Source of the DNA: CAYFZR01 sp964347835 [NCBI: uncultured archaeon]
GTDB taxonomy: Archaea; CAYFZR01
Length of the DNA: 36,879 bases
Assembly: GCA_964347835.1 (NCBI GenBank)
Contig: CAYFZR010000061.1
Coordinates: forward strand, 1-36,879
Reading direction: 5' to 3'
Shown here: piece by piece, positions 1 to 8,644 of the stretch
How positions within the stretch are numbered: position 1 is the stretch's first letter
Layout: every line of letters starts with the position of its first letter
The notes under the pieces: generated by a model
The model's database searches: none
What the model was told of the DNA's origin: nothing
The model's input: only the letters and a program-made list of their open reading frames with translations
Made by a program: the position numbers and the translations under genes

Positions 1-620
1 ATTTTTTCATCTTCAATAAGTTTGTTAATAACGTCCTCGGTAAGAACCTGATTTTCCCCTAGCGACTCTACATATGGATTTCTACGAAGAATTTGATTTA
101 TTATACCGGGTCTCATGTCCACATTTTCGAGTATGGTGAGTATTTGGCTCTCATTAAGTTTCTGAGTCTCGAATATTTTTTTGACTGTAGCCGGCGGCAG
201 ATGAGGCTGTTGGACCAAATATTCAATCTGCTCGTTAGTCAACTCATAAGTCTCTGCCATCATCTCTAGAGTAGGATTTCGTTTAAGGAGCCTGTGCCAG
301 AATCCCGGAATAAACTTCTGATTTTCTAGCATTGCGGTTATTACTTCTTCGGGTAGAGATCCAGACTCTGTTAGTTTTTGTAGAGACTCTTGAGAAAGTT
401 CGTGTTCGTCTATATATGCTAAAAATAACTCTTCTTCGATTAAATCATCTAAGTACATATCCACAACGTCCTCTTCCGTCATCGCATCAAGATCTTCTAA
501 AGTAAGTTGATCATCGTTATCTCCTGTGTCTCCTCCATCAGTCTGGTCGTCAGCAAGTACTAGAGATATTGATGATAGCAGCATGATGAGGACGGCAAGC
601 ATGATGATTAATTTTCTCAT
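1..620 (-). CDS. Secreted acidic protein, unknown function (partial, 3' end outside window)
   Basis: An open frame runs from ATG at 618-620 to the window edge with no stop, giving about 206 residues. The N-terminus is a clear Sec signal peptide: Met-Arg-Lys, a hydrophobic stretch (residues 4-22, IIMLAVLIMLLSSISLVLA), then a likely cut before an Asp-rich segment (DDQTDGGDTGDNDD). The rest is acidic and predicted helical, with loosely repeated blocks of the kind LxxxExLxxLxxxxx(L/I)PPxxxxxIL, perhaps degenerate helical repeats. A good Shine-Dalgarno (GGAGGT, about 628-633) sits 7-8 bases upstream of the ATG. I do not recognise a family. It lies downstream of, and on the same strand as, a membrane-bound regulator gene but has its own TATA box. 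The product is inferred to be outside the membrane or secreted. Confidence 0.75.
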   Translation of the reverse strand, partial: MRKLIIMLAVLIMLLSSISLVLADDQTDGGDTGDNDDQLTLEDLDAMTEEDVVDMYLDDLIEEELFLAYIDEHELSQESLQKLTESGSLPEEVITAMLENQKFIPGFWHRLLKRNPTLEMMAETYELTNEQIEYLVQQPHLPPATVKKIFETQKLNESQILTILENVDMRPGIINQILRRNPYVESLGENQVLTEDVINKLIEDEK

Positions 621-668
621 TTCTATACCTCCAATCTCTTCTCATTGTTCTTCATTTTAAAATTGGAG

Positions 669-680
669 CTATATATAACT
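669..680 (-). promoter_or_regulatory. TATA box of the secreted-protein gene
   Basis: Read on the minus strand this is AGTTATATATAGC. It lies about 50 bases upstream of the ATG at 620, so it leaves room for a leader carrying the GGAGGT site. Confidence 0.5.
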
Positions 681-768
681 TGTTTAGTTGACCGTTTAAA
701 TTGTGAATAAAAAACACCGAAAACCAAGAAAAAAACGTTTAAAATAAATTGAGACTGTTTATAATTGT

Positions 769-1692
769 TTAAAAACGATCCTTTTTTAATTTTACGAGAT
801 TCGTCCTTCCATGAGGAGTTTTTTCTATTAATCCTCTCTTTTCTAAGTTTGCTAAATGTATGCTAACCTTGGCTTTTGAAAAATCAGTCTGTCTGGTTAC
901 CTCATCTTGGGTTAAACTTCCGCCAGAGTCTATCAATCTTTGCATTATTTCTCTCTCACCTTCGTTTAGTACATCCAAGGTAAAATATGTCTTTTTTCTC
1001 TTTTCAATTCCTCTATAAACGAAAAACGAAATAATAATACCCAAAAAAAAGAATATTATTGAATTATAAACGTATTCGTGCGTCTTTTTCTCGGTTACTA
1101 CAGGAACTCCGATATTCTCGTACAGCAAAGATATGGTTAAAGGATCCTCTGGAGTTAATTCCTCTTCATGCCATTCCAGAATAATTCTCCTCCCGTCAGA
1201 GAATATGTAAGAAGGAGCAGGTACAGACCTTTCTCCTGCTACAAGACCCATGGAGGGTGGAAGATAAATGGAAAGCGTAAAGTTATTGGCAGGAACTTTG
1301 GATGTAAATGTTGAAAAGAAGATACGTCTTTCTCCTAAGTCTCCCACAAAGTCTCTAGTCTTGAATTCTAATTTGAAGAAATCTTTTTCTTCTATGGGTT
1401 GTTTAAATTGAAAAGATAATTTGGTCTTTCCTTGGCTCTTCTGTATCAAAACAGGAATCCTACCAGAAGAGTCTTCACCTCTAACCTCAAATACATTTAC
1501 AGGGAATTCGAAGGAAATACCTTCTACGGAATCTTCTCCATCATTGATAATCTTCATCTCAATTATTTGATGAGAAACTCCGTTTTGTAAATCTACTTTT
1601 ACATTGTAGTCTTCTAAGTGGTAACTGGCTAAAACAGGAACTAATAAGCATACCAAGATTAAATTAACGATCGCAATTTTCATCATCAGCAT
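769..1692 (-). CDS. Membrane-anchored winged-helix transcriptional regulator
   Basis: The protein (307 aa from ATG 1692) has a signal peptide or signal anchor at the N-terminus (KIAIVNLILVCLLVPVLA). An extracytoplasmic beta-rich domain of about 180 residues follows. One membrane helix lies near residues 211-230 (SIIFFFLGIIISFFVY), then a short basic segment, then a C-terminal winged helix-turn-helix (GEREIMQRLIDSGGSLTQDE to the wing GLIEKTPHGRTN). This layout is known from archaeal one-protein sensor-regulators: the outside domain senses and the cytoplasmic HTH binds DNA. The frame is open to a TTG at 1716, but that codon overlaps the TATA-like AATATATATT at 1719-1727. I prefer ATG 1692 (short leader); ATG 1686 or 1683 are also possible. 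The ligand is unknown; the neighbouring secreted protein is a candidate partner or target. Confidence 0.75.
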   Translation of the reverse strand: MLMMKIAIVNLILVCLLVPVLASYHLEDYNVKVDLQNGVSHQIIEMKIINDGEDSVEGISFEFPVNVFEVRGEDSSGRIPVLIQKSQGKTKLSFQFKQPIEEKDFFKLEFKTRDFVGDLGERRIFFSTFTSKVPANNFTLSIYLPPSMGLVAGERSVPAPSYIFSDGRRIILEWHEEELTPEDPLTISLLYENIGVPVVTEKKTHEYVYNSIIFFFLGIIISFFVYRGIEKRKKTYFTLDVLNEGEREIMQRLIDSGGSLTQDEVTRQTDFSKAKVSIHLANLEKRGLIEKTPHGRTNLVKLKKDRF

Positions 1693-1752
1693 CCACTGAT
1701 TTTTAAGTATTAACAAAAATATATATTCATACGGTATCTTAACGATTGCGAA

Positions 1753-1848
1753 TCAAAACAACTCATTTAATGCTAAAATCAGTAATGCATGAGACCAACC
1801 CAAAGGAATCGCTGAAACAGGTTTAAGATTCAGAGAGTCTTCATTCAT
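1753..1848 (-). pseudogene. C-terminal remnant of a GH15 glucoamylase
   Basis: Just downstream of malQ on the same strand is a 31-codon open stretch. It is preceded directly by an in-frame TAA and ends in TGA at 1753-1755. The translation ends KPVSAIPLGWSHALLIL then ALNELF. The block P-L-x-W-S-H-A, followed by a hydrophobic helix and a stop, is how GH15 glucan 1,4-alpha-glucosidases end. No other part of the catalytic domain is visible in the 78 bases up to malQ. A matching N-terminal piece of the same family lies at 17845-18062, on the far side of the operon. Family assignment is from motif recall, not a search. Confidence 0.5.
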
Positions 1849-1926
1849 TTAGTTTTTATAAGATCCTTTTAATTGTTTCCTATCCAAAATTGTAAAAGTA
1901 AAGAGTTAGATACGTTAAGAATCCAA

Positions 1927-3423
1927 TTAGGCTCTTCCATAAATTTCTGTCATCTTCAGGAGCCTTCTGGCCAGAGAAGGAGCCATTTGTTCCGGTAAAA
2001 GCCTCCATCTCCAATTTCCCTTCGAGGTTGCTGGTCGGTTCATACGAGCCACCTCGCCCAGACCAAGAATATCCTGCATTGGGAAGATGACCATGTTTGC
2101 AACAGACATCATAGCGATTCGAATCATTTCCCAATGAAGTTCCTCAACCGGCACTTTTCTTCCCAGGTAATTAAACAGTCTCTTCTTGTCTTTCGGAGTT
2201 ACCTCCTTTTCAAACCACCCTCTTACAGTATTGTTGTCATGAGTTCCGGTATATAAAACGCAGTTTCTAACAAGATTATGGGGTATATAGGGATTCTTTG
2301 GTAGGTCCTCGCCAAAGGCAAAGAGAAGCAACTTCATACCTGGAAACTCGAATTTTTGCATGATTTCCCTTACATCAGGAGTGATAACTCCAAGATCCTC
2401 TGCGATAATCGGCAAGTATGGGAATTTTTTGGCAAGTTGATTGAAAAAATCCTCTGCTGGTGCTTCAATCCACTCTCCATTAATGGCGGTTTTTTTATTC
2501 GCTGGCACTTCCCAATATGCCACAAAACCTCGAAAGTGGTCAACTCTCACAAAATCAAATAATTTTAAGTTATGGTAGATTCGTTGGACCCACCAGTCAT
2601 ATTCCCTTTCCTTCAACATGTCCCACCTGTAAACGGGATTGCCCCAGAGCTGTCCCGTTTCACTGAAGTAATCAGGTGGTACACCAGCAACGGCATAAGG
2701 TCTCCCTTCATCGTCCAATTTGAATATCTCGGGATTTGTCCAGAGGTCTACGCTGTCGTATTGCACGTAGATGGGCATATCTCCGAAGATGTGAATGCCT
2801 TTATGGTTGCAATAACGTTTGAGCGAGAACCACTGTCGGATAAAGATATACTGAAGAAACTTCTCAATCTCAATTCTATCGTGAAGTTCTTTTTTCAACG
2901 ATTCTAAAGCTTCAGGGTCTCTATCCCGTATTTCGCGAGGCCATTCATTCCAAACCTGTCCATGAAAATGGAATCTAAGCGATGCAAAAAGAGCATAATC
3001 ATCGAGCCAATGGGAATTTTCCGAGCAGAACTTTTCATATTCGTAATTGTTACGCTTTTCTTTAAAACGCTCGTAGGCAAGGTTAAAAAGTTTTTTCTTA
3101 TAAGCGATCACAGCCTCGTAGTCGACCTTCTCCTTTGGAAAACTGGGATCTGGATCCACGTCGGATTCGTCGAGTAAACCCTCATTGACCATAAGTTCTG
3201 GGCTGATGAGCAGTGGATTGTATGCAAAAGCGGATACACTGTGGTAAGGAGAATTATCAAAAAACGGTTCTGTTGGATTTAAGGGTAAGATTTGCCAGAA
3301 ACTCTGTTTGGCTTCAGCAAGAAAGTCCGCAAACCTATAAGCCCAGGATCCTAGGTCCCCGATACCATATGGAGAGGGGAGGGATGTGATATGAAGAAGG
3401 ATACCGCTTCCCCTTCTCTTCAT
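1927..3423 (-). CDS. malQ: 4-alpha-glucanotransferase (amylomaltase, GH77)
   Basis: This 498-aa cytoplasmic enzyme moves alpha-1,4-glucan segments between chains and releases glucose. It handles the short maltooligosaccharides left by the other enzymes of the operon. Family hallmarks are present: the N-terminal SGILLHITSLPSPYGIGDLG block, the nucleophile Asp295 in RVDHFRGF, the acid/base Glu342 in AEDLGVITPDV, and the transition-state Asp396 in TGTHDNNTVRGW. The length is that of the bacterial-type enzyme. Its ATG overlaps the treY stop by four bases (ATGA), so it is translationally coupled and the last gene of the glucan/trehalose operon. The GC content of a sampled line is visibly higher than in flanking archaeal genes, in keeping with acquisition from bacteria. 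Confidence 0.95.
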   Translation of the reverse strand: MKRRGSGILLHITSLPSPYGIGDLGSWAYRFADFLAEAKQSFWQILPLNPTEPFFDNSPYHSVSAFAYNPLLISPELMVNEGLLDESDVDPDPSFPKEKVDYEAVIAYKKKLFNLAYERFKEKRNNYEYEKFCSENSHWLDDYALFASLRFHFHGQVWNEWPREIRDRDPEALESLKKELHDRIEIEKFLQYIFIRQWFSLKRYCNHKGIHIFGDMPIYVQYDSVDLWTNPEIFKLDDEGRPYAVAGVPPDYFSETGQLWGNPVYRWDMLKEREYDWWVQRIYHNLKLFDFVRVDHFRGFVAYWEVPANKKTAINGEWIEAPAEDFFNQLAKKFPYLPIIAEDLGVITPDVREIMQKFEFPGMKLLLFAFGEDLPKNPYIPHNLVRNCVLYTGTHDNNTVRGWFEKEVTPKDKKRLFNYLGRKVPVEELHWEMIRIAMMSVANMVIFPMQDILGLGEVARMNRPATSKGNWRWRLLPEQMAPSLARRLLKMTEIYGRA

Positions 3424-6221
3424 TCTACCACCTCATTTATGAGCAAAGCCACAGGAAAATATTTAAGGACTTCTCCTATCATCAGAATTTCTCCGTCTTT
3501 GATTACTCGGTCGGTAATAGCATCCTTCCATAAAGTAGGAAACCCCGGAGAAAGATGAAGATGAGTATCATCCCAAACCTTCTTGCCGATGGGCAACTCA
3601 CCTTCTTTTATCAAAGCGGTAAAAAAACGGGGAGCGATGGTAATCGCCCAAACATTTCCATAATTTCTTGCAAAGGCGAAGACGTTGTCTTTAAATCTTC
3701 CACCTACTTCAACAGGAATATAAGCTCCATTCTGAAAAACCTCCTTCCTTTCCTTTCTTGCCTTAAGTGCTTTGTATATCAGAAAGAACTTAAGCCTACC
3801 ATCTTCTTTGGTTGAAAACAACTCTTTAATTAGATTCATGATATCTGTCCGCGCTTTTTCTTTGATATACCGTAAGGAAGATTCTCTCTTTTCAAAGCCA
3901 ACGGGGCGGCGATTATCGGGATCTACAAGATTAAGATCCCAGAGTTCAGTACCCTGATAGAAATCCGGCACACCAGGGGAAGTTACCTTAATGAGTATCT
4001 GCGAAAGAGAGTTGAAAATTCCGTAGTATGCTATCTTCTTCTGAAACGGCATAAATTCCTTTAAAAATTGATTATTTTCTGAAAAGTTTAAAATTTCGTC
4101 AACAAATGAAATAAAGGCCTCCTCATACTCTGTATCTGGCTTTAACCATGCGGTGTGAACTTTCGCCTCTCTGACAGCCTTTACTATGTAGTTTTTTACT
4201 CTTTCTATGAATGTAGGATACTCATCTTCATAAAATGGAAATGCACCGATCAGAGTCTGGTAGAAGAAGTATTCATCGTTCCTGTCTGGAACGCTTCTTC
4301 TATTCACGAATCTTTTTTTTCGTTTATTTATCTTACTCCATCTTTTGATATTATTTTCCCATTCCTCGGGGATTTCAGATAATATGTTTATTCTTGCCCT
4401 TAAATCTTCACCTCTCTTCGTGTCATGGGTTGATGTGGCATTCAATGAATGGGGGCTTGTATTAGCTTTCTTTTTGTTAAAAATATGAAATTTCTCTGAA
4501 GAAATGCCGAATTTATCAGGACTTCCACCAACTTCGTTGAGTGACAGTAGTCTGTTGTAAACATAAAGGACTGTGTCTTCAAATCCTTTTGCCATCAAAG
4601 GTCCGGTGAACTGCTGAAATCTCATGATAAAATCAATCCACTGACTTTTTTCCTCATCGCTAAGACCTGCTGGTTCAAGAAGGAGAAACATCTCGATGAA
4701 ATCAAGATCGTACAAAAGATCAGGGATTTTCTCTTTCGCCTTCTTTACAGCCTCTTTTATGTAGTGTTGATTCTTTTCACTGAAAAAATCTTTGCTTATG
4801 TAGGTTCGATAGACTGTAAATTGAGCCATAACCTCTACTAAGGCTCTTTTAAGACCGTAAAGCGTAACATCACTTCCATGTCTGTATCCGCCGGAAATCC
4901 TCTTCATAAGAACAGCGAGGTTGTCGACATCTCCGGCCATATGTTTTCCTATGATCATCCTCTTTTTCTCGCTTACAAGGTCTTCATAAGAAGCCTTAAA
5001 GTCAGTAAACGTAGAATATATTTTTTCAAATTTTCTTTCATTATTTCTTTTACAGAAAAAGCCATTCACGTAATTCAGAAAGTCATAACCCGTTGTTCCC
5101 TGCACCGACCAGAAGGAAGGAAGTTCCTCTTCGAATTCAAGGATTTTCTCAACTATTATGTATGTTTTCCCAAACTTTTCCCTCAACCTTCTCAGGTATT
5201 CCGTTGGATCATAAAGCCCGTCAATGTGATCAATTCTTAATCCAGTGATCTTTTCCTCCTCTAAGAGTCTAAAGATTAGAGAATGGGTATGGTTAAAAAC
5301 ATTCTTTTCATCAGTTTTCAAAGAAATAAGTTCGTTAATATAAAAAAACCTCCTGTAGTTTATCTCCTCGGTGCCGACCTTCCAGAAGGATAGTTTGAAT
5401 AACTGTTCTGAAAGTAGATTATCAAGGAAATTAAAACTCTCAGGATTTCCCCTTTTTCCATTAAAAATCTCTATGTTCTTATCTAGGAACTTTTTGATTT
5501 CTTGGTTTTTAGTATAAAGTTCCCACAACATTTTTTTAACGAATCTTATCTGGTCATAGCGTTCGTTTACCTCTTCACTGGACGGTAAAGTTTTCAGAAC
5601 GTAAAGAATACCAAGGAACTTAATGAAGTCTGGATGATCCCGATCAAGTTTCCTTTTGAGTTCGCTCAGTCTATGCGTCAATACATGAACATACGATTCT
5701 ATCTTCAGAGGAAATCTGAGTTTACAGTAATTAATCGTTAATCCGTCTTGATCATAACTTAATTGAATCTCTCCGTCTTCCAGAGATTCACCATAAAATC
5801 TTCCCAAAAAAGGCGCAAGGACCCTTCCTCGAATACCTTCATGCGGATGGTCCCATTCTATGTCAAAAAAATGGAAGAACTTCGAACACTCACCATTTTC
5901 TAAGACATCCATGAGCATTCTATTTTCATGGTCGTAGGCCATGTGATTTGGAACCACATCCTGGATCCACCCCATACCATAATTTTTCAATTCTCTTATA
6001 AGTTCTATGAACTCCTGCAACCCTCCAAGCTCAGAGTTAATCCGATTTGGATCAACAACATCGTAACCATGATTGCTCCCCTTTCTCGCCTTGAAGATGG
6101 GTGAAGCGTAAATATCTGAAATGCCGAGCTCACTCAGATAGGAGATAATTTTTTTAGCTGCCTTAAATCCAAAGGAAGGATTGAATTGGAGCCTATACGT
6201 TGCAATTGGAATACGCGTCAT
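3420..6221 (-). CDS. treY: Maltooligosyl trehalose synthase (GH13_26)
   Basis: TreY converts the reducing-end alpha-1,4 bond of a maltooligosaccharide into an alpha,alpha-1,1 bond, making maltooligosyl trehalose for TreZ. The 933-aa protein starts with the typical TYRLQFNPSFGF and carries YASPIFKARKGSNHGYDVVD, DVVPNHMAYD, the nucleophile Asp331 in GLRIDHIDGL, the acid/base Glu358 in IIVEK, TSTHDTKRGED, and PGVPDFYQGTE followed by DLNLVDPDNRRPV. The length is somewhat above the common 700-850 aa; the extra sequence lies mainly in the lysine-rich middle insertion (about 190-300). The gene is coupled by four-base overlaps both to the GH57 gene upstream and to malQ downstream. It is among the most AT-rich genes of the operon (line 4261-4320 has 21 G+C in 60). 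Confidence 0.95.
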   Translation of the reverse strand: MTRIPIATYRLQFNPSFGFKAAKKIISYLSELGISDIYASPIFKARKGSNHGYDVVDPNRINSELGGLQEFIELIRELKNYGMGWIQDVVPNHMAYDHENRMLMDVLENGECSKFFHFFDIEWDHPHEGIRGRVLAPFLGRFYGESLEDGEIQLSYDQDGLTINYCKLRFPLKIESYVHVLTHRLSELKRKLDRDHPDFIKFLGILYVLKTLPSSEEVNERYDQIRFVKKMLWELYTKNQEIKKFLDKNIEIFNGKRGNPESFNFLDNLLSEQLFKLSFWKVGTEEINYRRFFYINELISLKTDEKNVFNHTHSLIFRLLEEEKITGLRIDHIDGLYDPTEYLRRLREKFGKTYIIVEKILEFEEELPSFWSVQGTTGYDFLNYVNGFFCKRNNERKFEKIYSTFTDFKASYEDLVSEKKRMIIGKHMAGDVDNLAVLMKRISGGYRHGSDVTLYGLKRALVEVMAQFTVYRTYISKDFFSEKNQHYIKEAVKKAKEKIPDLLYDLDFIEMFLLLEPAGLSDEEKSQWIDFIMRFQQFTGPLMAKGFEDTVLYVYNRLLSLNEVGGSPDKFGISSEKFHIFNKKKANTSPHSLNATSTHDTKRGEDLRARINILSEIPEEWENNIKRWSKINKRKKRFVNRRSVPDRNDEYFFYQTLIGAFPFYEDEYPTFIERVKNYIVKAVREAKVHTAWLKPDTEYEEAFISFVDEILNFSENNQFLKEFMPFQKKIAYYGIFNSLSQILIKVTSPGVPDFYQGTELWDLNLVDPDNRRPVGFEKRESSLRYIKEKARTDIMNLIKELFSTKEDGRLKFFLIYKALKARKERKEVFQNGAYIPVEVGGRFKDNVFAFARNYGNVWAITIAPRFFTALIKEGELPIGKKVWDDTHLHLSPGFPTLWKDAITDRVIKDGEILMIGEVLKYFPVALLINEVVE

Positions 6222-8644
6222 GTAATTCTCACTCGCAGATAATCTCCTAACCTATTAAAATGTTCAACCCATTTTTTGGCAGTCTGATCATCTTTTTCAG
6301 ACTTTTCTCGCATTTCACCGTAAAGTCGCTTACCAATTGAGAAATAAATGTTTTGACTTTCCCACATATCTAGTTCCAGAGGAATTGCACTCAAAATTCT
6401 AAAAATATTTTCAATCGTTTCAAGCAGAGAAACATCTTCTGGTGTTTGGTAGAACCCCTTCATGAGCGTGTTAATCTTCTGACTGGCGACAAAACTCAGC
6501 GTGGGCTTATCCAACTCTATAGACAATTTTTTAAATTCATCAACTAATTTCTGAAGTCTTTCGAGGTCAAACTCTTCGTTTTCTAGCAACCTGCGAAGAT
6601 CTATGTTCAGGACGAACTCTACAGGGTTGGCAAGGGCTTTCGGCAGGGGGATTTGCATCTCTATTATCGCCTGTATAATCGGGTAATGGTTTTCAAATAT
6701 CTGACGACAATAAATCTCTAACTCTTTCATAATAGGAGCAAGGATCTGGTTCAGAACCTTTCTCTGCTCATCTCTAAAGAGGTGCCATAGGGAATAGTTG
6801 TGAGTGCCGAAGTGTTTGTCCATTAAACGAATCACCTCAGGTATATCACTTTTCGTGAAGGTGTTTTCTATTTCTTGGCGCATGATGGAAAAAGGCTCTT
6901 CTCCCGTGTATTCGCGCACCCCCCCGATTAAATTATGATCCCCAAAATGCAGAACTGCAAAGCTTATGGTGTTTTCTTCCCAAATAATATCGGAGCGCAT
7001 GCGGGTTCTTCCAACGGCAATTTTTTGCTTTCCCGACTCCAACCTGTCGTATGCCTCGCTACTTGCTGTATAGCAACCTATCCTTATGGTTTCAGGATAC
7101 TCTTCAAATAGAGAAGACACAGCATAGTGAGCCCCAACCCTGAGCAAATCAACGACAGCAGGGTTTACAAATATCTCGTAAACTTGCGCGCCATTTTTAA
7201 ATTCTGGGATGTTGCTTGGTGCTCGTTCAAGTATTTTGGTGTAATAGGGCTCAAAATCTATATCGCTTACTTCCCTAGCGAGCTGCATTGCGCGGGCAGC
7301 ATAGTTTATAACCTGAAAGGATTCAATACCTGAAATCTCATCAAAGAACCAGCCACAACTCGTGTACATGAGCATGGTGTAGCGCTGCATTTCAAGGAGC
7401 TTGAGAATTTTCATCTTATCCTCTTTTGAACACTCCCGAACTGTGTGCTTCGAAAAAAAAGACTCAATGTTCTCGACAGACCTGTCGAGAATAACCTCAA
7501 TGTAATCTTCCCTCGCTTGCCATGGATTTTTCACGTATAAAGCCATTTCCCTCTCATAAAGGGAAATTAAGTTGTCCCTAAGCCAGTCCATGGCTTCACG
7601 GAGAGGGGCTCGCCATTCTTGGGTCCATTTAGGATGTAAACTCGTTTTGCATCCACAATTGTCCCCCCATCTTTCAACACCGTGAATACAGCTCCAAGAA
7701 CTATTTTCTATGATCTCTACCTCGTTTTTAGGAGGGTTTTTTTCTAGATACTCGCCGTATACAGTAATCTTGGCAAGATTGTTCGATTCTACGTAGTAAA
7801 GGCAGTATGCCAGAGCCATGTCCCCATACCTATGGTGGTGGCCGTAAGTTTCCCCATCTGTGGCAATATGAACAATCTGAGGCTGTTCTTGATCCTCAGA
7901 AAAAGCGCTAATCAATCTTTTTGCGAAAAGTTCGCCACTTTTTAAAAGATCTCCAAAGGAAACGTCATGCGATATTGAACCATCATAGAAAAAGATATTA
8001 ATGGTTCTTCCGCTTGGTAATTTACAAAGATAGGGCTTTTTGGAATCAATTTTGCCACCACTCACATCTTCCCACTCTTTGTCACCGATTTTTCGCACCT
8101 GCCGAGCTTGGTGCGGCGCAAGAATGGTGAACGTTATTCCCTGCTCAGCTAATATGTCCAGCGTTACGAGGTCAACAGCCGTCTCGGGAAGCCACATACC
8201 TTCTGGCTTCCTTCCAAAACGATACTCAAAATCCTTTATTCCCCAGATAACTTGGGTGCGCTTATCTCTATCATTGGCTAGAGGCATTATCATGTGATTG
8301 TAAGCCTGGGCGATGGCTGAGCCATGTCCTGAAAATTTCTGCTGGTTTTCTTTATCAGCCTCTAAAATAGCCTGATACACTTCATGCAATTCCTTCTCCA
8401 TCCAAAAAAGTAGCGTGGGACCAAAGTTAAAACTTATTTTCGCGTAATTGCTAACGATATCTATGATTCTTCTATCTGGATCTAGAATCCGAGAAGCTGT
8501 ATTTGGAGCATAACACTCTGCTGCCACGCGCTTATTCCAGTCGTGATGAGGATAAGCCGAATCTTGAACTTCGACCTCTTCCAGCCAAGGGTTCTCTCTG
8601 GGAGGCTGATAAAAGTGGCCGTGTATACAAACATAGCGATTCAT
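6218..8644 (-). CDS. GH57 family glycoside hydrolase with DUF3536 C-terminal region
   Basis: This 808-aa protein opens with CIHGHFYQPPRENPWLE, the GH57 (alpha-amylase/alpha-mannosidase-like) first conserved motif. It continues with the nucleophile motif GMWLPETAVD (Glu154) and the acid motif TDGETYGHHHRYGD (Asp263). The second half matches the long all-helical region called DUF3536. Proteins of this type commonly sit beside TreY, TreZ and MalQ in bacteria, but their reaction is not well established; an alpha-glucan hydrolase, transferase or branching activity is likely. The gene overlaps treZ and treY by four bases on each side, so it is a full member of the operon. No signal peptide is visible and a cytoplasmic location is inferred. 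Confidence 0.85.
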   Translation of the reverse strand: MNRYVCIHGHFYQPPRENPWLEEVEVQDSAYPHHDWNKRVAAECYAPNTASRILDPDRRIIDIVSNYAKISFNFGPTLLFWMEKELHEVYQAILEADKENQQKFSGHGSAIAQAYNHMIMPLANDRDKRTQVIWGIKDFEYRFGRKPEGMWLPETAVDLVTLDILAEQGITFTILAPHQARQVRKIGDKEWEDVSGGKIDSKKPYLCKLPSGRTINIFFYDGSISHDVSFGDLLKSGELFAKRLISAFSEDQEQPQIVHIATDGETYGHHHRYGDMALAYCLYYVESNNLAKITVYGEYLEKNPPKNEVEIIENSSWSCIHGVERWGDNCGCKTSLHPKWTQEWRAPLREAMDWLRDNLISLYEREMALYVKNPWQAREDYIEVILDRSVENIESFFSKHTVRECSKEDKMKILKLLEMQRYTMLMYTSCGWFFDEISGIESFQVINYAARAMQLAREVSDIDFEPYYTKILERAPSNIPEFKNGAQVYEIFVNPAVVDLLRVGAHYAVSSLFEEYPETIRIGCYTASSEAYDRLESGKQKIAVGRTRMRSDIIWEENTISFAVLHFGDHNLIGGVREYTGEEPFSIMRQEIENTFTKSDIPEVIRLMDKHFGTHNYSLWHLFRDEQRKVLNQILAPIMKELEIYCRQIFENHYPIIQAIIEMQIPLPKALANPVEFVLNIDLRRLLENEEFDLERLQKLVDEFKKLSIELDKPTLSFVASQKINTLMKGFYQTPEDVSLLETIENIFRILSAIPLELDMWESQNIYFSIGKRLYGEMREKSEKDDQTAKKWVEHFNRLGDYLRVRIT

